Shown: positions 44,241 through 62,742, counted from the first letter of the stretch. The stretch: DNA of 64,000 nucleotides from Turnera subulata (GCA_028386065.3 JAKUCV010000976.1:165268-229267), one strand, 5' to 3'. Numbers and translations: made by a program. The notes: generated from the sequence alone by a model not told the origin.

Positions 44241-45925
44241 TGTGAAGACCCAACCAGAAATTCGGCCTCTTCACCTTTTTACTTCTTCTTGTCCAATCAA
44301 ACAATTAGAGGAGGCTCCACCCGGATTTTATTTCTTGGGAAAATCCAGGAAAAAACCATAAACATCAATCTTTCTTAGTAATCAAACATAAGGGACCGAT
44401 CTAGCGAACCAGAGATTATTTGATTCGGGGGTTCGTCACGGGTAGGAAGGGGTTAGCACCCTACCTGTGTTGGGGCGAAACTTTGTGCAATAAATGGGTT
44501 AAATGATGTGCCTTGTATAAGTGTGCAAGTGTGAAAACAAAGTTACACAAAATAAAATTAAATCTAATCTAAACAAAGCGGGAAGTAAAATATGATTTGG
44601 CTTGCATCTCATTGGCAACTTGAGACTACCTGCATACCTGAGTAGCCAGGGTCAAAGCCACGTAGTTCTGACGGTTTAGCAACACAAATCACATATCAAG
44701 TTGGCTGCAAACATATCAGCATCAATACAGCATCAAATCAACAGCAATCAAGAGGATTTACAATCAAAAAGAGATTAGAGCACTTACCTTGGTTGTTGGA
44801 CAAAATCTGTGAGTCCAATTCAATTGGATTATAAATAATGAAAACGGACGATTCAGCTTCTGGGCTCAGTAGAAAAGTTGTTGATCTTTCTGTTAGCTTT
44901 CCAGAAAGTCTAAGATCGCAGCAATCCGACAACTACAGCTCGAGATATGAATTATTTTCTGGGACTGCTTACATGAGGAACCCCAACTCGGATTCCCCAC
45001 CTTCTTGGCTTCCGGATTGCTCTTAATTGGTTCCTCTTTCTTGATCTCCTCTTTTTGATTGCTTCTTAATGCTCCTTTCCATAGAATTTGACAAGAGTAA
45101 CAGGAGGAAAAGAGTATTTAAGAGCTTGGAGAAGTATAGTTTCCCCAAGCTTTTTCTAAGCTTCAAAGAGTGTGAGAAATCTAGTCTAACGGCTCTTGTT
45201 GTACGTCTTAGGAGTGAATGGAAGGCTCTATTTATAGAGTTCTGGGAGTGTACAGGTCATGGACCTCATAATTGACAGGATTCTTACTTAACATCAGGTC
45301 GAAAATGAGTGGGATTGATTAAGCGGGCCAAAATTTAAGGAAGATCCCGTAACAGTGCAGCATGACTGCCACTGACGGGCGCTCATCGCAACATGACTGC
45401 CGGTAGTGGCGTTCTTGGCTTCCATGTCCGCCTGACGTGGCGGTCTTGGATTCCATGCCCGTCCGGCGTGGCGGTCATCGCGTGATGACCTCCCGCCACT
45501 TGCTACAGTAACACGTTTTTTTTTTTTAGATTTCAATCACCATTAATTCCGATTCTGATTGATTTTCAGCGTGAGATTAAAATTATCAGACCACGAATCA
45601 CTCCATTCTTGTTGGCTACTTCAATCAATCACTCTAATTAACGTCAATGCATCCTAATTAGCCCAAAATCAACTCTTTTCTACCATAAACTCATATATCC
45701 TATAAATGGTAATTTTAATTCTAATTTTCCACGAAACTCAGGAATAAAAAATGGGCTGCAAGGATTGATTTTTACTGGGCCAAACTCTTGTGAATATCCA
45801 TATTTTATTAATTAAACTCATAAAACACCTTAAGCCCAAAATTAAATCTTCTAATCAATTTTGGGTTAAAACATTCTAAAAGTCAAAACTAATAAAATGT
45901 AGAAGTCCAAATTTGGGTGTTCACA
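44241..45925 (-). mobile_element. Tat/Ogre-type LTR, inverted
   Basis: Minus-strand TGTGAACACCCAAATTT...GGGTCTTCACA, 1,685 bp. TATA box CTATAAATAGAG reads on the minus strand at 45238-45227. Flanks CATAC and GATGA do not match, and neither a primer site nor a clear polypurine tract adjoins it. A GC-rich stretch (45370-45495) repeats 'GGCGGTC' and 'CCATGCCCG' words. Confidence 0.65.
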
Positions 45926-47551
45926 GATGACCCTCGTTGATTAATCCTTAGGAACTTAGGGTGAATAAACGCTAGACAAGGAACAAACAAATTTGGGATT
46001 CACTGCTAGGTGATATGATTTTATGATCGAAGACTGCAAGAAACATCGAATCCCGGGTTTATCTTAATCGGGAATTATCTCATCCCGAGGGTGCTCTGTT
46101 TGAAGGGATCATCTCACCCTATTGTCTATTGTACCGCTGAGGGATAGTTTGAAAAGCTCAAGGGATCATCTAACCTTGTTGTCTGATGTTCTGCTGGGGG
46201 TAGGTTGCGGGGTCATCTAACCTTGGTTGTTTATATAGGGATTATCTATCCCTTGGCTTTCTGTTCTGATCTAGATACTTGTTTAAGAAGGAATTTGTAT
46301 TTCGGGGCACCTCGTGCACCTTGTCAAATTGGGCCAAGCGTGCCCCTTCTATGTTCTATGAATCTGAAATAGGCCCATCGGGCCTGTGGAATCTGATTGA
46401 GCCTCGGGCATGGCATGCCCCTAAGTTTTGATCAGCAAATCGGTGGTGACTGTACATTGGAGCATGCCATGCCGACTTTCAAATTAGATCCAGGAATTGA
46501 GGGAGGTTGTATTGAGACACGTTATGCCGTCATTCAATTTAAATCGAGCAATTGAGGGAGTGGTCTTGCATGCTATATCGTCATTCAAAAATTGAGAGAA
46601 TTGTTTCGTAACATCCTGTGCCCATTGTCAAAAATTGGTTTCATGATATGGGCACAGTCTGCCCCGTTGCTAAATCAAAGCAAATTTGGAGCCCGCCATG
46701 CCTCTAGCATCATTTCATAAAAGGGTTAGGGCTTACAACTGATTCCATTGAGAAGGTCTAAAGCAACAACACATCAATTTTTCAGAAAACAACTGGGCCT
46801 TACAACTCAACTAAGAATGCCCTTTGAGTGTAAATTGACTCGACGACTTGACAAGTTAAAGTCAACTATAGTCGGGGTATGACATGCCCCCCTAAAACAC
46901 AACTAGGAAATTGACACGACGAATCAAAACAAGTTAGCATAAAAAATCGGGGCATGGCACGTCCTTAGTGTACTTCTACAAAAATCGTCTTAAACGACTT
47001 ACAAACAAAAATAAGATGTGATGCGCCTTTTGACAAATCTAAAATCAATGTAAAATCATCGGGATATGATGTGCCCTTATCATCTCAATGAAATTGGAGT
47101 ATAACATGCCCCTAGAGTCTACATGTTGTTCCAGTGTCTTTCTCTCGGGTGTGGGCATGGTGTGCTCGTTATCCTATAACCAATGTCCTCTTAAATGATT
47201 CGGGTATGCCATGCCCTAGGACTTGTAAGTCTGCACAAGGTGATGATGTTGTTGCCTTTATTAACAATTCGCCTTTAGTCAAATCTACCTTACCTAAGGA
47301 ATCGATGTCCTATGTCTAAGTGATGCATGAGCATATATCAAATCTGTTTTATTTTCAATGCATGGGGGTGCCCGTAGTTTCTACATGCATGTTGCTCTCT
47401 CTCTCTCTTTCTCTTCTTTTCCTTTTCTTTTCTTTTCTCGTTTTTTTTCCGCCCTCCCCTTACTTCTTCTCTTCTCTTTTCTTTCGCTTCTCCCATCCTT
47501 TTCTTCTCTCGTTTCTTTCTCTCTCTTTTCTCGGATGCAAATGCTCCCTAC
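45926..47551. mobile_element. Tat-like non-coding sequence with GGGCATGGCATGCCC words
   Basis: No ORF with a domain. From 46400 to 47220 a near-palindrome recurs in diverged form: 46406-46420 (7-nt arms), 46874-46890, 46949-46964, 47061-47076, 47202-47216, and others between. A pyrimidine-rich tract fills 47390-47530. It is most likely untranslated sequence of a Tat/Ogre-type element next to the inverted LTR. Confidence 0.5.
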
Positions 47552-47562
47552 TTCTACATGAC

Positions 47563-47771
47563 ATTTTTTTTTTTTTGCTTTCGCATTAGTGTCCTGGGCC
47601 AACCCACCTTTAAGGGATAACAACGAACCCAGACTAATCCAGCTCATGGCATGATTGGAACCATAAAGGTTGACGCCACTAGCCCCTAAAGTGCTGCGTT
47701 CCCAAGACTCGAACTCGAGATCCCTTGGTTACGCTAGAACAACTCCAACCAGTTGATCTAACCCATCGGGG
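47563..47771 (-). mobile_element. tRNA-derived SINE with 11-bp target duplication
   Basis: On the minus strand: A-box-like GATCAACTGGTTGGAG (47758-47743), B-box-like GAGTTCGAGTC (47716-47706), a 130-bp body and a poly-A tail (the T run 47564-47576 on the plus strand). Perfect 11-bp duplications TTCTACATGAC lie at 47552-47562 and 47772-47782. 209 bp in all. Confidence 0.92.
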
Positions 47772-47782
47772 TTCTACATGAC

Positions 47783-48302
47783 GTGTTTGGATGCAAATGC
47801 GCCTAACATGATGCATGAAATTTGAAAACATTCGAGACAGGGTGGAAGTTAAGCATTTTCAAAACAAAGGCGAGTTATCTCCTCAAAAATACGAAACCTT
47901 CAAGGAGAATGATCCCTAACGACTATGAGCTCGTTCACTTCGAACTCTAACTAGGACCCTAAGGGCGAGCGTTTCTTGTTGAAAGGTTCAATCGAAGAAG
48001 AATCATCTTGCAACGTCAATGGATGAGTGGATATCCCTTTGAGAATAGACATAGATGATGTGCCTGGATGACTGTGCATGGCTAGCTTAGTGGTCTATCT
48101 TCAATTAGTAGTCTTCATAATGTGGAGGAATGTGGTCTAGTATGTGAATATTTCTCTCTCGTCATTGTTGGTTACTAGCCCCTTTTTTTGTTTTTGCCCT
48201 TAACTTTTGCCTACGCCGTCCTTTCGGGTTTTCAACCTAGCAGGCATGTCCTAACTCTTGCCTAAGCCGCCCGTCCGGGTTTTCAACCTAGCAGACTCTT
48301 TT

Positions 48303-48341
<39 letters not shown>

Positions 48342-49349
48342 CTTTAGGGCAACAACCATAAATACTGAACTTTTGGGACCACTAAGCTTGTGGAGGATAG
48401 AGGCCACTCCTACCAGGCATACTCGGACGATCATTAAGGAGGCAGTCTTTCAACTTCGATCAAGAACCGTCTAGCTAGAGTGTGTCTAAGAGACCATTGG
48501 AGGGGTGTGCTTCATGATGACCGGATTCCAAGTGAATTTCTTGAGAGAGGCGGGCTTGATTGACATCTACGGCTTCATGAGAATCAAAATATAAGTCCGA
48601 AAGAGAGGGCCTTATGACTGCAAAGGAGGCCCGAACACTAAGAATACAATCAACAGTGTGGCATGTCTATCTAAAGGTAACTCCAATCTTTCCATTGAAT
48701 CAATCTAGGAACCAACAATTTATAGACCGGGTCCATTATCGGATTACCTGCATATCTGTGGATGTGGTGTTTAGGTTTGAGAATTAGAATTTCTCATCTG
48801 TTCGATTGTATGGCCCGGGCAGGGGCCATCAAAATATATATAAGCCACAAAAATATGTATAAGCGATATCACTGAACATAAAAAAAAAAAAAAAAAAAAT
48901 TATGCATAAGGTTCAAAAATATCACTGAACATAAAATTTTATCTTTATGTTCTCGACAAAAGGGAAAAAAAGAAACATAAAGTTTCATCCGTGGATGCAA
49001 CACCAAGAAGCCAACAATAACAATTACTCAGAAGTTGCAACAAATTATCCGTGGAATGCTATCGTCTATTATTAAAAGATTAAGCTTATTCAGATCAAAA
49101 AAAGATTAAGCTTATCTAAGCCATACACACCCAAATGTGGAAAAAATGGGCGGAGAAAGTGAAAACTCCATTTTATTTGTGATTGTAATTAGATAGAGGC
49201 CCCCAAGCTTACAGTAAAAGCTGGATGGTAAGTGTCCAAGCGTTTTAACTGCAATCTGGCATCACAGCATCAAGCGCAAATTCAACCAAAGTGATCCCAA
49301 AAACACATCAATCATATCACCGACAAACATGTTGGGAAACTATCTGGAA
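47783..49349. other. spacer without genes; local repeats
   Basis: No convincing ORF on either strand. It contains the repeats listed next and an A run at 48880-48898 flanked by two copies of ATATCACTGAACATAAAA (48868 and 48928 region). The right part grades into the 3' flank of the host gene. Confidence 0.6.
48206..48344. repeat. 53-bp tandem duplication followed by CT/CTTT microsatellite
   Basis: 'TTTTGCCTACGCCGTCCTTT' and 'CTTGCCTAAGCCGCCCGTCC' head two copies that both end CGGGTTTTCAACCTAGCAG. A CT run, then CTTT repeats, follow at 48301-48344. Confidence 0.85.
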
Positions 49350-49921
49350 TCTATATGTATTTCTGTTGCACTATAAACTTCATAGAAAAAGAGCAAAAAT
49401 AAGCTGGAAGGCTACAAGACATCCTTCAGCTGCAGTTTGATGCACAACAAAGGTTAGCACTAGACAGCATTCACAGAATAATTTACCATAAACCTGAACA
49501 TTTGGATCCCTGGCAGTCCGCAAACATATATTGCTTTACCTCAACACATTATGCCTCCATTTCCTAGCAAACAAAAAGAAGAAATTCCATTTATCATCCA
49601 GTCAGAAGCAGGAGTCCAAAAAAAGGGAATTGGAGACAATCTGTGAAACTATGAAAACAAGAGTGTTGACAAGAATTTAGAGTAATGATAACATATCATT
49701 CGGCTAATTATGTTGAAAATAGAAGGCAGGCTGCGGAACAATCGTTGATGCATTCAAAGCTACACAGAAAAGGTCAATATGTTTTGTGCTTCTAGCTTAC
49801 AAATAAGAGCAAGCATATCATTTTGAGCAAGTAAAATTGATGACTAATTTAAGAAATGTAGAAATATTAGATGGGGGACATGCTACTATCTGAAGAATTT
49901 TAAAATATTGAAGTGCCTTAC
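49350..49921 (-). other. last intron, possible terminal exon and 3' UTR of the Pcf11-like gene
   Basis: After the donor at 49921, a pyrimidine-rich acceptor (CTTTTCTGTGTAG on the minus strand, ending about 49778) is the best candidate. It leads to an immediate stop, then non-coding sequence to about 49350. Another AG about 31 bp downstream would give a short alternative tail. I cannot choose between them from sequence alone. Confidence 0.45.
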
Positions 49922-55327
<5,406 letters not shown>

Positions 55328-55790
55328 TAAAGGTATAAAAGATAAAAACAAAAACGGCCTATCGAGAACCCTAACCCTAGTTACTCCACAACCATCATTA
55401 TTACATCGACATCATCTTTGATTCCTTCAAAGACAAAGGGAAAATTAAAAAGAAAAAAAATACAACATCGAGACATGAAAATTAGATGCAACAGAAATGC
55501 AAAAAAAAAAGACCCCGGCCCGGCCGTGATTTGTACAAGAAGGATTGCTTGCTAATAAGCTAGGGATACAAAAGCGCAGCTGTTATTGCACACAGAGAGA
55601 GAGAGGAGAGAAGAGAAGGGGAATGAATTAAACATTGATTAGAAGAAATATAACGGAGAAAAGGAAAAGGACAAGCAATAAAGAAAGAAAGGGAGATGGG
55701 GGGAAGTGAGGGGAAGAGAGTGAGCAATGGCGAATCGGGGAAAGAGGGGATAGGGGGCTGTGTTTCAAATTTTGGTGAATTGGGTGGGGT

Positions 55791-55800
55791 TTTATAATAA
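55791..55800 (-). promoter_or_regulatory. probable TATA box of the Pcf11-like gene
   Basis: On the minus strand TTATTATAAAACC, about 465 bp upstream of the start codon. Between them is a CT-rich leader (for example CTCTCTCTCTCTG at about 55590-55605), common in plant 5' UTRs. A 5' UTR intron is possible. Confidence 0.5.
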
Positions 55801-55879
55801 TGGACGAGGGGCGTGTACAGGAGAGTGCATCTTTTTGTGTGGTCAAAACTGGAAAAGGTAAAAGGAAGGAGGACGATCA

Positions 55880-56908
55880 AGCAATTAAAAAAAAAAAGAG
55901 AGAATATGGGTGGTTCTTTTGTTATGATTTGCTGGTGGTGTGGTATTGTGATTTATGAGCTGAGGCCTTTTTCTCGCCAATGGGCTCGACTCTCTCGAAG
56001 AATATAGATAGACGTATGGATTCTATTTTCTGTTCTCTATCCGGTGTCCGAAACTTTGTCTCGATTAATTCGAATTGAACCAGCCTCGCACACCTGGGTA
56101 TGGTGGTGGATAGACGTATAGGCCTTTAACGCTTAGCTTACGTGTTCCCGTGAATCTGTTGTGTGGTGTCCGCCACAGTCAATTTTGTTGGTCGCTATCT
56201 CTTAAGAGGGCGCCACAATAACAGTTGTATATCCCCTAATTAAGGCAATGCCGAGGCCGAGAGGTTCTTGATGTTTACAACCCCATGAGCTGTCCGAAGT
56301 TAAACCCTACAGAGGTTCCAAAATGAAGGCTGAGAGGTACCTGACCCTCGTAACCTCTAGATTGGTTTGAAGCATGACCTTTGTGAAGGTTCAAGAATAG
56401 AGCCCGAATGGTGCCTAATGTTCATAATTCCGAGAATGTCCCAAAGCAAAGATTCCACAAAAATCCAACAAAGTTGGTTTAACGCAAAGACCCTTCGAAG
56501 GTCTAATGCTAAAAGCATCCTGAAGTGGAGATCCTCAAAATGGTAGGTTTTAAAATGCCGAAAGAGCAAAAGTCAATGGAGCCGCAAGAGGATACTGAGA
56601 GAACGTAGACCTCTCAAAAGGGACAAAAAGGGTACCTACCCAAGCAGCTGAGAAGAGTACATATCTCTCGATTCAAGATGTAGCCTCAGGGTTACAATCC
56701 ACTATTAAAGAAGGCACTTCAAAGCTTATTAAGATGCTTCCAACATCAACATTTGAAGAATTTTCAAGAAAGAATGGGCTATAGCGTCCTCGGAACCTTC
56801 CTAATGATAAGGAAAACACAACACTCTCTTTTCCTTCGTCAGGATTTTATCCCATTGGTTTAATTTCCTGATGAGCTTTTTAATGAGGCAGTCTTCAAAA
56901 AAAATTTA
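55880..56908. other. upstream flank of the host gene, no gene seen
   Basis: About 1 kb between the promoter and the Angela-like LTR. 56230-56640 has loosely repeated 'GAGAGGT.CCTGA' and 'GAGGTTC' words and may be an old repeat. No ORF has a recognisable domain. Confidence 0.5.
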
Positions 56909-58773
56909 TGTAAATACTATTATAAGTATCCCGGACATGCAATTGACACTCAAAAACAAGGAAAATACGCAGCGGAAAAACCGGAAACAACATAGGAACA
57001 CATGTGAAGCGTATAAACCGAATAACAATTTTTGTACCTTACACGGTTAGGATCTTCCACCTAACTGAAGTGCCGGAATCAGCAAGAGCCAGACGTAAGC
57101 CTCGCCCCTCTACGGTATCCACACGAACCGTTGTAACCGGCTGAAGAACGTCTCACGACTTCAACCCGAGTCTCCCAAACTGATGTGCTAGCAACAAATT
57201 TCCGGGAGTTGTGTTTGTGGTGTTTTCTTTCTTCTTTCTTAAGAAGATGTGTGTGTGTTTTGCCTCTGAAAATTTCAGACCTCAAGACACTCTCAAAGCT
57301 TTGAAAACTCTCAAGCAAGTGAGGAACAATGCTAGAGTAATCAGATTACTCAACCCCATCAAAAGCATAATGTAGTGGAGTTAATGGCCAACAAGGTGGA
57401 CCATTAAGCAACATGAATATGTCTCCCACTAATGCACCAACACACCAACTCATCACAGCACTAAGTTTGGTCAATTATTCTGACAATAATTGAACCAAAC
57501 CAGCCCAAAAACGACCCTGGTCCAACCACGGTCCAACCACGGTCCAACCACACCTTGGTCGAACCATGGTCCAACCACGGTTCAACCACCTGCTCGGATC
57601 AACGGCTGTATGTGTGTGACCCTGTAGGAACTTGTAACGTCCGGCAATAATTGTAAACTCATTTACAATTATAAGCAAAGAGCGGCGTCTAGCAACACAT
57701 CATTGCTACCCGAACGACAAGATCAGTACTGATTATAGATGCCTCGAAACATGTCATCATCCCTTCGTCCCATTATCAAGATTAAACCGAGACATGGAAT
57801 ATGTCAATCTCGTATATGTTCAATCTTAGTTTCTTGATCCCCGAGTTAACTGTGTAAAACGGATACTCGCGATATCACCATATTACCTAATCCGAGCATG
57901 GCCATGCATTTAACAGTTCAACTCTATCAAGGAACCATCTGATAATATACCCGTTATATGGGTTGGACGAATCCCCTCTGGATCACACAAAACCCACTAC
58001 ACATTTATCATATACCCAATGATTACCCTTAAGTCCACCCAGTTACGGATGACTAGGAATAATATCAAAGTATACGACTCATATGTTGGGAACCTTGATG
58101 GTCTCAGGTCTAAGGACAATACATATAAGAACCGCTATCGACAAACATATAACGTTCCATATAGCGTTCTTATGTGTGTCGGTCCAGTCCACAAGTTCTC
58201 TAACTTGTACCCGTATGTAGAATTCATATCACATATAAATTCTCAACATACGCTAGTCTTAATTTATTATTACAACCCATCCATAATAATAATTGACTAA
58301 GGACATTTAAGAATATGAAATATTCTAGGGTTATAAATATGTGCAAGCGTTTATCTCATAAACGATATTTATTGGAATAACCTTAATGTATATACATGAC
58401 TAATGACAATCATATAATGAGCTAATGACAATCATATAATATATGCGCAATGACCCTTTACTATGAGCTAATGACAATCATATAATGTTCTATGTAGGGT
58501 TCTTATGTGGGTCGGTCCAGTCCACAAGTTCTCTAACTTGTACCCGTATGTAGAATTCATATCTCATATAATTCTCAACATACGCTAGTCTTAATTTATT
58601 ATTACAACCCATCCATAATAATAATCGACTAGGGACATTTTAAGAATATAAAATATTCTAGGGTTATAAATATGTGCAAGCGATTATCTCATAATCATAT
58701 TTATTGGAATAACCTTAATGTATATACATGACTACAATCATCCATGGATTGGCTTTTGGGCATATTACTAACA
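56909..58773 (-). mobile_element. Angela-like Copia 3' LTR
   Basis: On the minus strand TGTTAGTAATATGCCC...TACA, 1,865 bp, preceded by the purine run AGTGGGAGAT (58782-58773). It matches the solo LTR at 37213-38721 but has a tandem duplication of about 320 bp (58156-58477 and 58478-58735) joined by repeats of GAGCTAATGACAATCATATAAT. GGTCCAACCAC words lie at 57518-57590. The flank at 56904-56908 is ATTTA; the other side is outside the window. Confidence 0.85.
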
Positions 58774-58787
58774 ATCTCCCACTTGCA

Positions 58788-61700
58788 CTAAAGCCAATCG
58801 TACATATATCTAATACCAATGGATGCGCAATGACCATCATGCTTCTGCTGTGTGAGCGGCTTAGTCAAGGGATCTTCTACATTGTTCTCAGATGGAACTC
58901 TGCACAGTCTGACATCGCCTCTCTCTATGATCTCTCTAATAAGATGATAGCGTCGGAGTATATGTTTGGATCTCTGGTGGTATCTAGGCTCTTGAGCCTG
59001 TGCGATTGTCCCATTGTTGTCACAATAGAGCTCAATCCGACTCTTAATACTAGGAACCACCCCAAGTTCAGTTATGAACTTCTTAATCCAAACAGCCTCT
59101 TTCGCCGCATCTGAGGCAGCAATGTACTCAGCCTCGGTTGTAGAATCTGCAACTGTCTCTTGCTTAGAACTCTTCCAGCATACAGCACCACCTCTAAGAC
59201 AAAACACATATCCTGATTGCGATCTGAAGTCATCCATGTCGGTTTAGAAGCTAGCATCGGTGTAACCCTTTACAATGAGCTCATCAATGCTTCCGTAAAC
59301 CAGGAATGCATCCTTAGTCCTTCTCAAGTACTTAAGGATGTTCTTAACCGCTGTTCAGTGACTCTCACCGGGATCAGATTGGTACCTGCTTGTGACACTC
59401 AAAGCATAAGCGACATCCGGTCGAGTACATAGCATGGCATACATGATAGAACCTATTGCCGAAGCATAAGGGATCTTACTCATCCGCTCTCTCTCTTTAG
59501 ATGTACTAGGACATTGATTCCTTGAGAGAAAGACGCCATGTGACATGGACAAGGATCCTTTCTTGGAATCCTGCATGCTAAACCTCTTTAGCACCTTGTC
59601 AATATATGCACTCTGACTTAGCTCGAGAAGCCTTTTGGATCTATCTCTATAGATCTTTATACCTAACACATAGGCAGCTTCTCCTAAGTCCTTCATTGAG
59701 AAATTCTTCCCTAACCAAGCCTTTACTGACTGTAGTGTCGGAATATCATTCCCAATAAGTAGAATGTCGTCAACATATAACAACAAGAAAACAACAGTGC
59801 TCCCACTAACCTTCTTGTAAACACATGGTTCATCTTCATTTTTTATGAAACCAAACTCTTTGATTGCATCATTAAAACGAAGATTCCAACTCCTTGAAGC
59901 TTGCTTAAGTCCATAAATGGACCTTTGCAACTTGCATACCATATTGGCATTCTCTGGATCGACAAAACCTTCAGGCTGTGTCATATACACATCCTCTAAA
60001 AGATTTCCATTAAGGAAAGCAGTTTTTGACATCCATTTGCCATATCTCATAATCATGGTATGCAACTATACCCAACAGAATTCGGATGGATTTAATCATG
60101 GCAACTGGTGAGAAGGTTTCATCATAGTAAATACCATGAACTTGTTTGAAACCTTTCGCAAGCAATCGCCCTTTATAGGTAATCACATTACCATCCATGT
60201 CGGTCTTTTTCTTAAAGACCCATTTGCACCCTATGGGTTTTACCCCTTCGGGTGGCTCAACCAAGGTCCATACCTTGTTTTGATACATGGATTCCATTTC
60301 CGAATTCATGGCTTCTAGCCACTTCTGGGAGTCCAGACCCGTAACGGCCTGCTGATAGGAAGTGGGCTCATCCTCATCTATGAGCATCACGTCTCCAGTA
60401 AGAGTCATGAGAAATCCATATCTCTCAGGCTCATGCCGAATCCTATCCGACCTACGCGGTCCATGTGTTATAGGAACAGGATTCTCATCCACAACACTTT
60501 GTGGTTCCTGTCCTTGTTCCATCTCAGTCTCTGGATCTCGAACTTCTTCGAGTTCTATTTTCCTCCCACTGATTCCTCTAGAAATAAATTCTCTTTCTAG
60601 AAAAATAGCAGACCGAGCAACAAACACTTTGTGGTCGGTGGGATTATAGAAGTAATACCCTTTGGTTTCCTTAGGGTATCCTACAAATAGGCACTTCTCG
60701 GATTTAGGGCCGAGTTTATCCGATGCTTCACGTCTTACGTAAGCCTCACAACCCCAAATCCTCATAAAAGACAAATTGGGACGCTTCCCAGTCCTTATCT
60801 CATATGGTGTCTTTTCAACCGATTTAGATGGAACACGGTTAAGTGTAAAAGCAGCACTCAATAGTGCATGTCCCCAAAAAGAAGAAGGAAGGTCAGCTTG
60901 ACTCATCATAGAACGAACCATGTCCAACAAGGTTCTGTTCCTCCTTTCGGATACACCATTCCATTGAGGCGTACCCGGTGGAGTGAGCTGTGATACTATA
61001 CCACAGTCTTTTAGATGGTCAAGAAAATCTCGGTCTAAATATTCACCGCCTCGATCTGATCGAAGCATCTTAATACTTTTTCCGAGTTGATTCTGTACTT
61101 CATTCTTAAATTCCTTGAACTTTTCAAAGGATTCTGACTTGTGTCTCATTAGATACACATAGCCATATCTACTGAAATCATCAGTAAACGTAATGAAGTA
61201 CTGAAAACCACCTCTAGCCTGTGTAGACATAGGTCCGCATACATCAGTATGTATTAGACCTAATAAGTCCGAGGCTCTTTCTCCTTTACCAGTAAAGGGA
61301 GCCTTAGTCATTTTGCCTAACAAACATGACTCACATGTCTCATATGATTCAAAATCAAATGAGTCTATTAGTCCATCTTTATGGAGCTTAGCAATGCGAG
61401 TTTCGTTTATATGGCCTAAACGACAATGCCAAAGGTAGGTTTCATTAGAATCGTTCATTCTAACCTTCTTCGTATTAACGTTATAGATTGGCGTTTCTAG
61501 GTTTAGAACATACAAGCCATTGCTCAAATTTGCACCACCATAATAAATATCATTGAAATAAATTGAACAACATTTGTTCTTTATTACAAATGAAAATCCT
61601 TTCTTGTCCAAACAAGATACAGAAATCAAATTTCTGCTTATGGTAGGTACAAAATAGCAATCATCAAGTTCCAAAACCAAGCCACTAGGCAAAGATAGAA

Positions 61701-62742
61701 AATAAGTCCCTACGGCTAATGCAGCAACTCTTGCTCCATTCCCGACACGTAGGTCTATCTCACCCTTCGCCAATCTTCTACTCTTTCTTAGTTCCTGCAC
61801 ATTTACACAAATGTGAGAACCACATCCGGTATCCAATACCCATGATGCAGAAGTAGAGATATTAGCTTCTATAACGAGAATACCTGAAGTAGAAGTCTCA
61901 CTTCCCTTCTTGTTCCTCTTTACCTCTTCAAGGTAAACAGGGCAGTTGTGCTTCCAATGGCCCGGTTTGTTGCAATGGAAACAATGTCCATCCTTAGCAA
62001 CTCCACCCTTGGGTTTAAGCACATGATCACAGGAAGAAGCACATGCACCAAACCTTTTGGCACTCTTCTTCTTCTTGTCGAACTTTGCTTTACCCTTTCC
62101 TTTGCCCTTTCCAATCATCAATATGTTGGATTTATTTGCCTTCATTTGTTGCTCAGCTGTTCCCAACATATTGAGCAACTCAGACAAGGATTTGTCAAGA
62201 TGGTTCATGTTGAAGTTCATGACAAATTGACTGTAACTGTCCGGCAACGATTGCAGGACAAGGTCTACAGCCAATTCCTTTTGCAAAGGAAATCCAAGAC
62301 CCTCAAGGCTCTCAATGTATCCGATCATTTTGAGCACATGCGGCCTTACGGGTGATGACTCGGCCATCCTGCATTGGAATAATGCTTTAGAGGTCTCATA
62401 CCTCTCATGCCTCGCCTGCTCTTCAAAGAGCATTTTCAGGTGTTCGATCATATCGAACGCCCCCATGTTCTCGTGTTGCTTCTGAAGCTCAGATTCCATG
62501 TTAACAAGCATGAGGCATCCTATATCCAATGCATCATCAAGGTGCTTCTTATAAGCATCCCTCTCTGCCCTAGGAGCACTAGGCGCCGGTTCCATCGGAA
62601 CTGGCCCTTCAAGGACATACAGCTTCTTTTCTTGTTTGAGGACAATCCTCAAATTGCGATACCATTTAAGGAAATTATTCCCATTCAGCTAGTCCTTCTC
62701 AAGGACCGATCGCAATGATAGTGTACCTGTGTTTTGTGCCAT
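58788..62742 (-). pseudogene. Angela-like Copia gag-pol polyprotein, four lesions
   Basis: The minus-strand frame starts at ATG 62742 and runs gag (with 'CFHCNKPGHWKHNCP'), protease ('WVLDTGCGSHICVN'), the HHCC region ('LWHCRLGHINETRI', 'CESCLLGKM'), integrase ('IHTDVCGPM', 'FTDDFSRYGYVYLM', 'SDRGGEYLD', 'NGVSERRNRTLLDMVRSMM'), RT with intact YVDD ('LLYVDDILLIGND') and RNase H to 58788. Lesions: an in-frame TAG at codon 18 (about 62690); a one-base expansion of an A run (T run at 60023-60027 on the plus strand) that shifts frame in RT; TGA at 59355-59357; TAA at about 59246. All motifs are otherwise well kept, so decay is recent. Lineage is judged from the protease and long LTR. Confidence 0.88.

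Noticed and set aside
55560..55880. Minus-strand ORF of 106 codons upstream of the Pcf11-like gene
   Set aside because: CT-rich composition and position fit promoter and 5' UTR; no domain.
61948..62718. Plus-strand ORFs over the Angela gag
   Set aside because: Shadows of the minus-strand gag with its clear zinc knuckle and integrase continuation.
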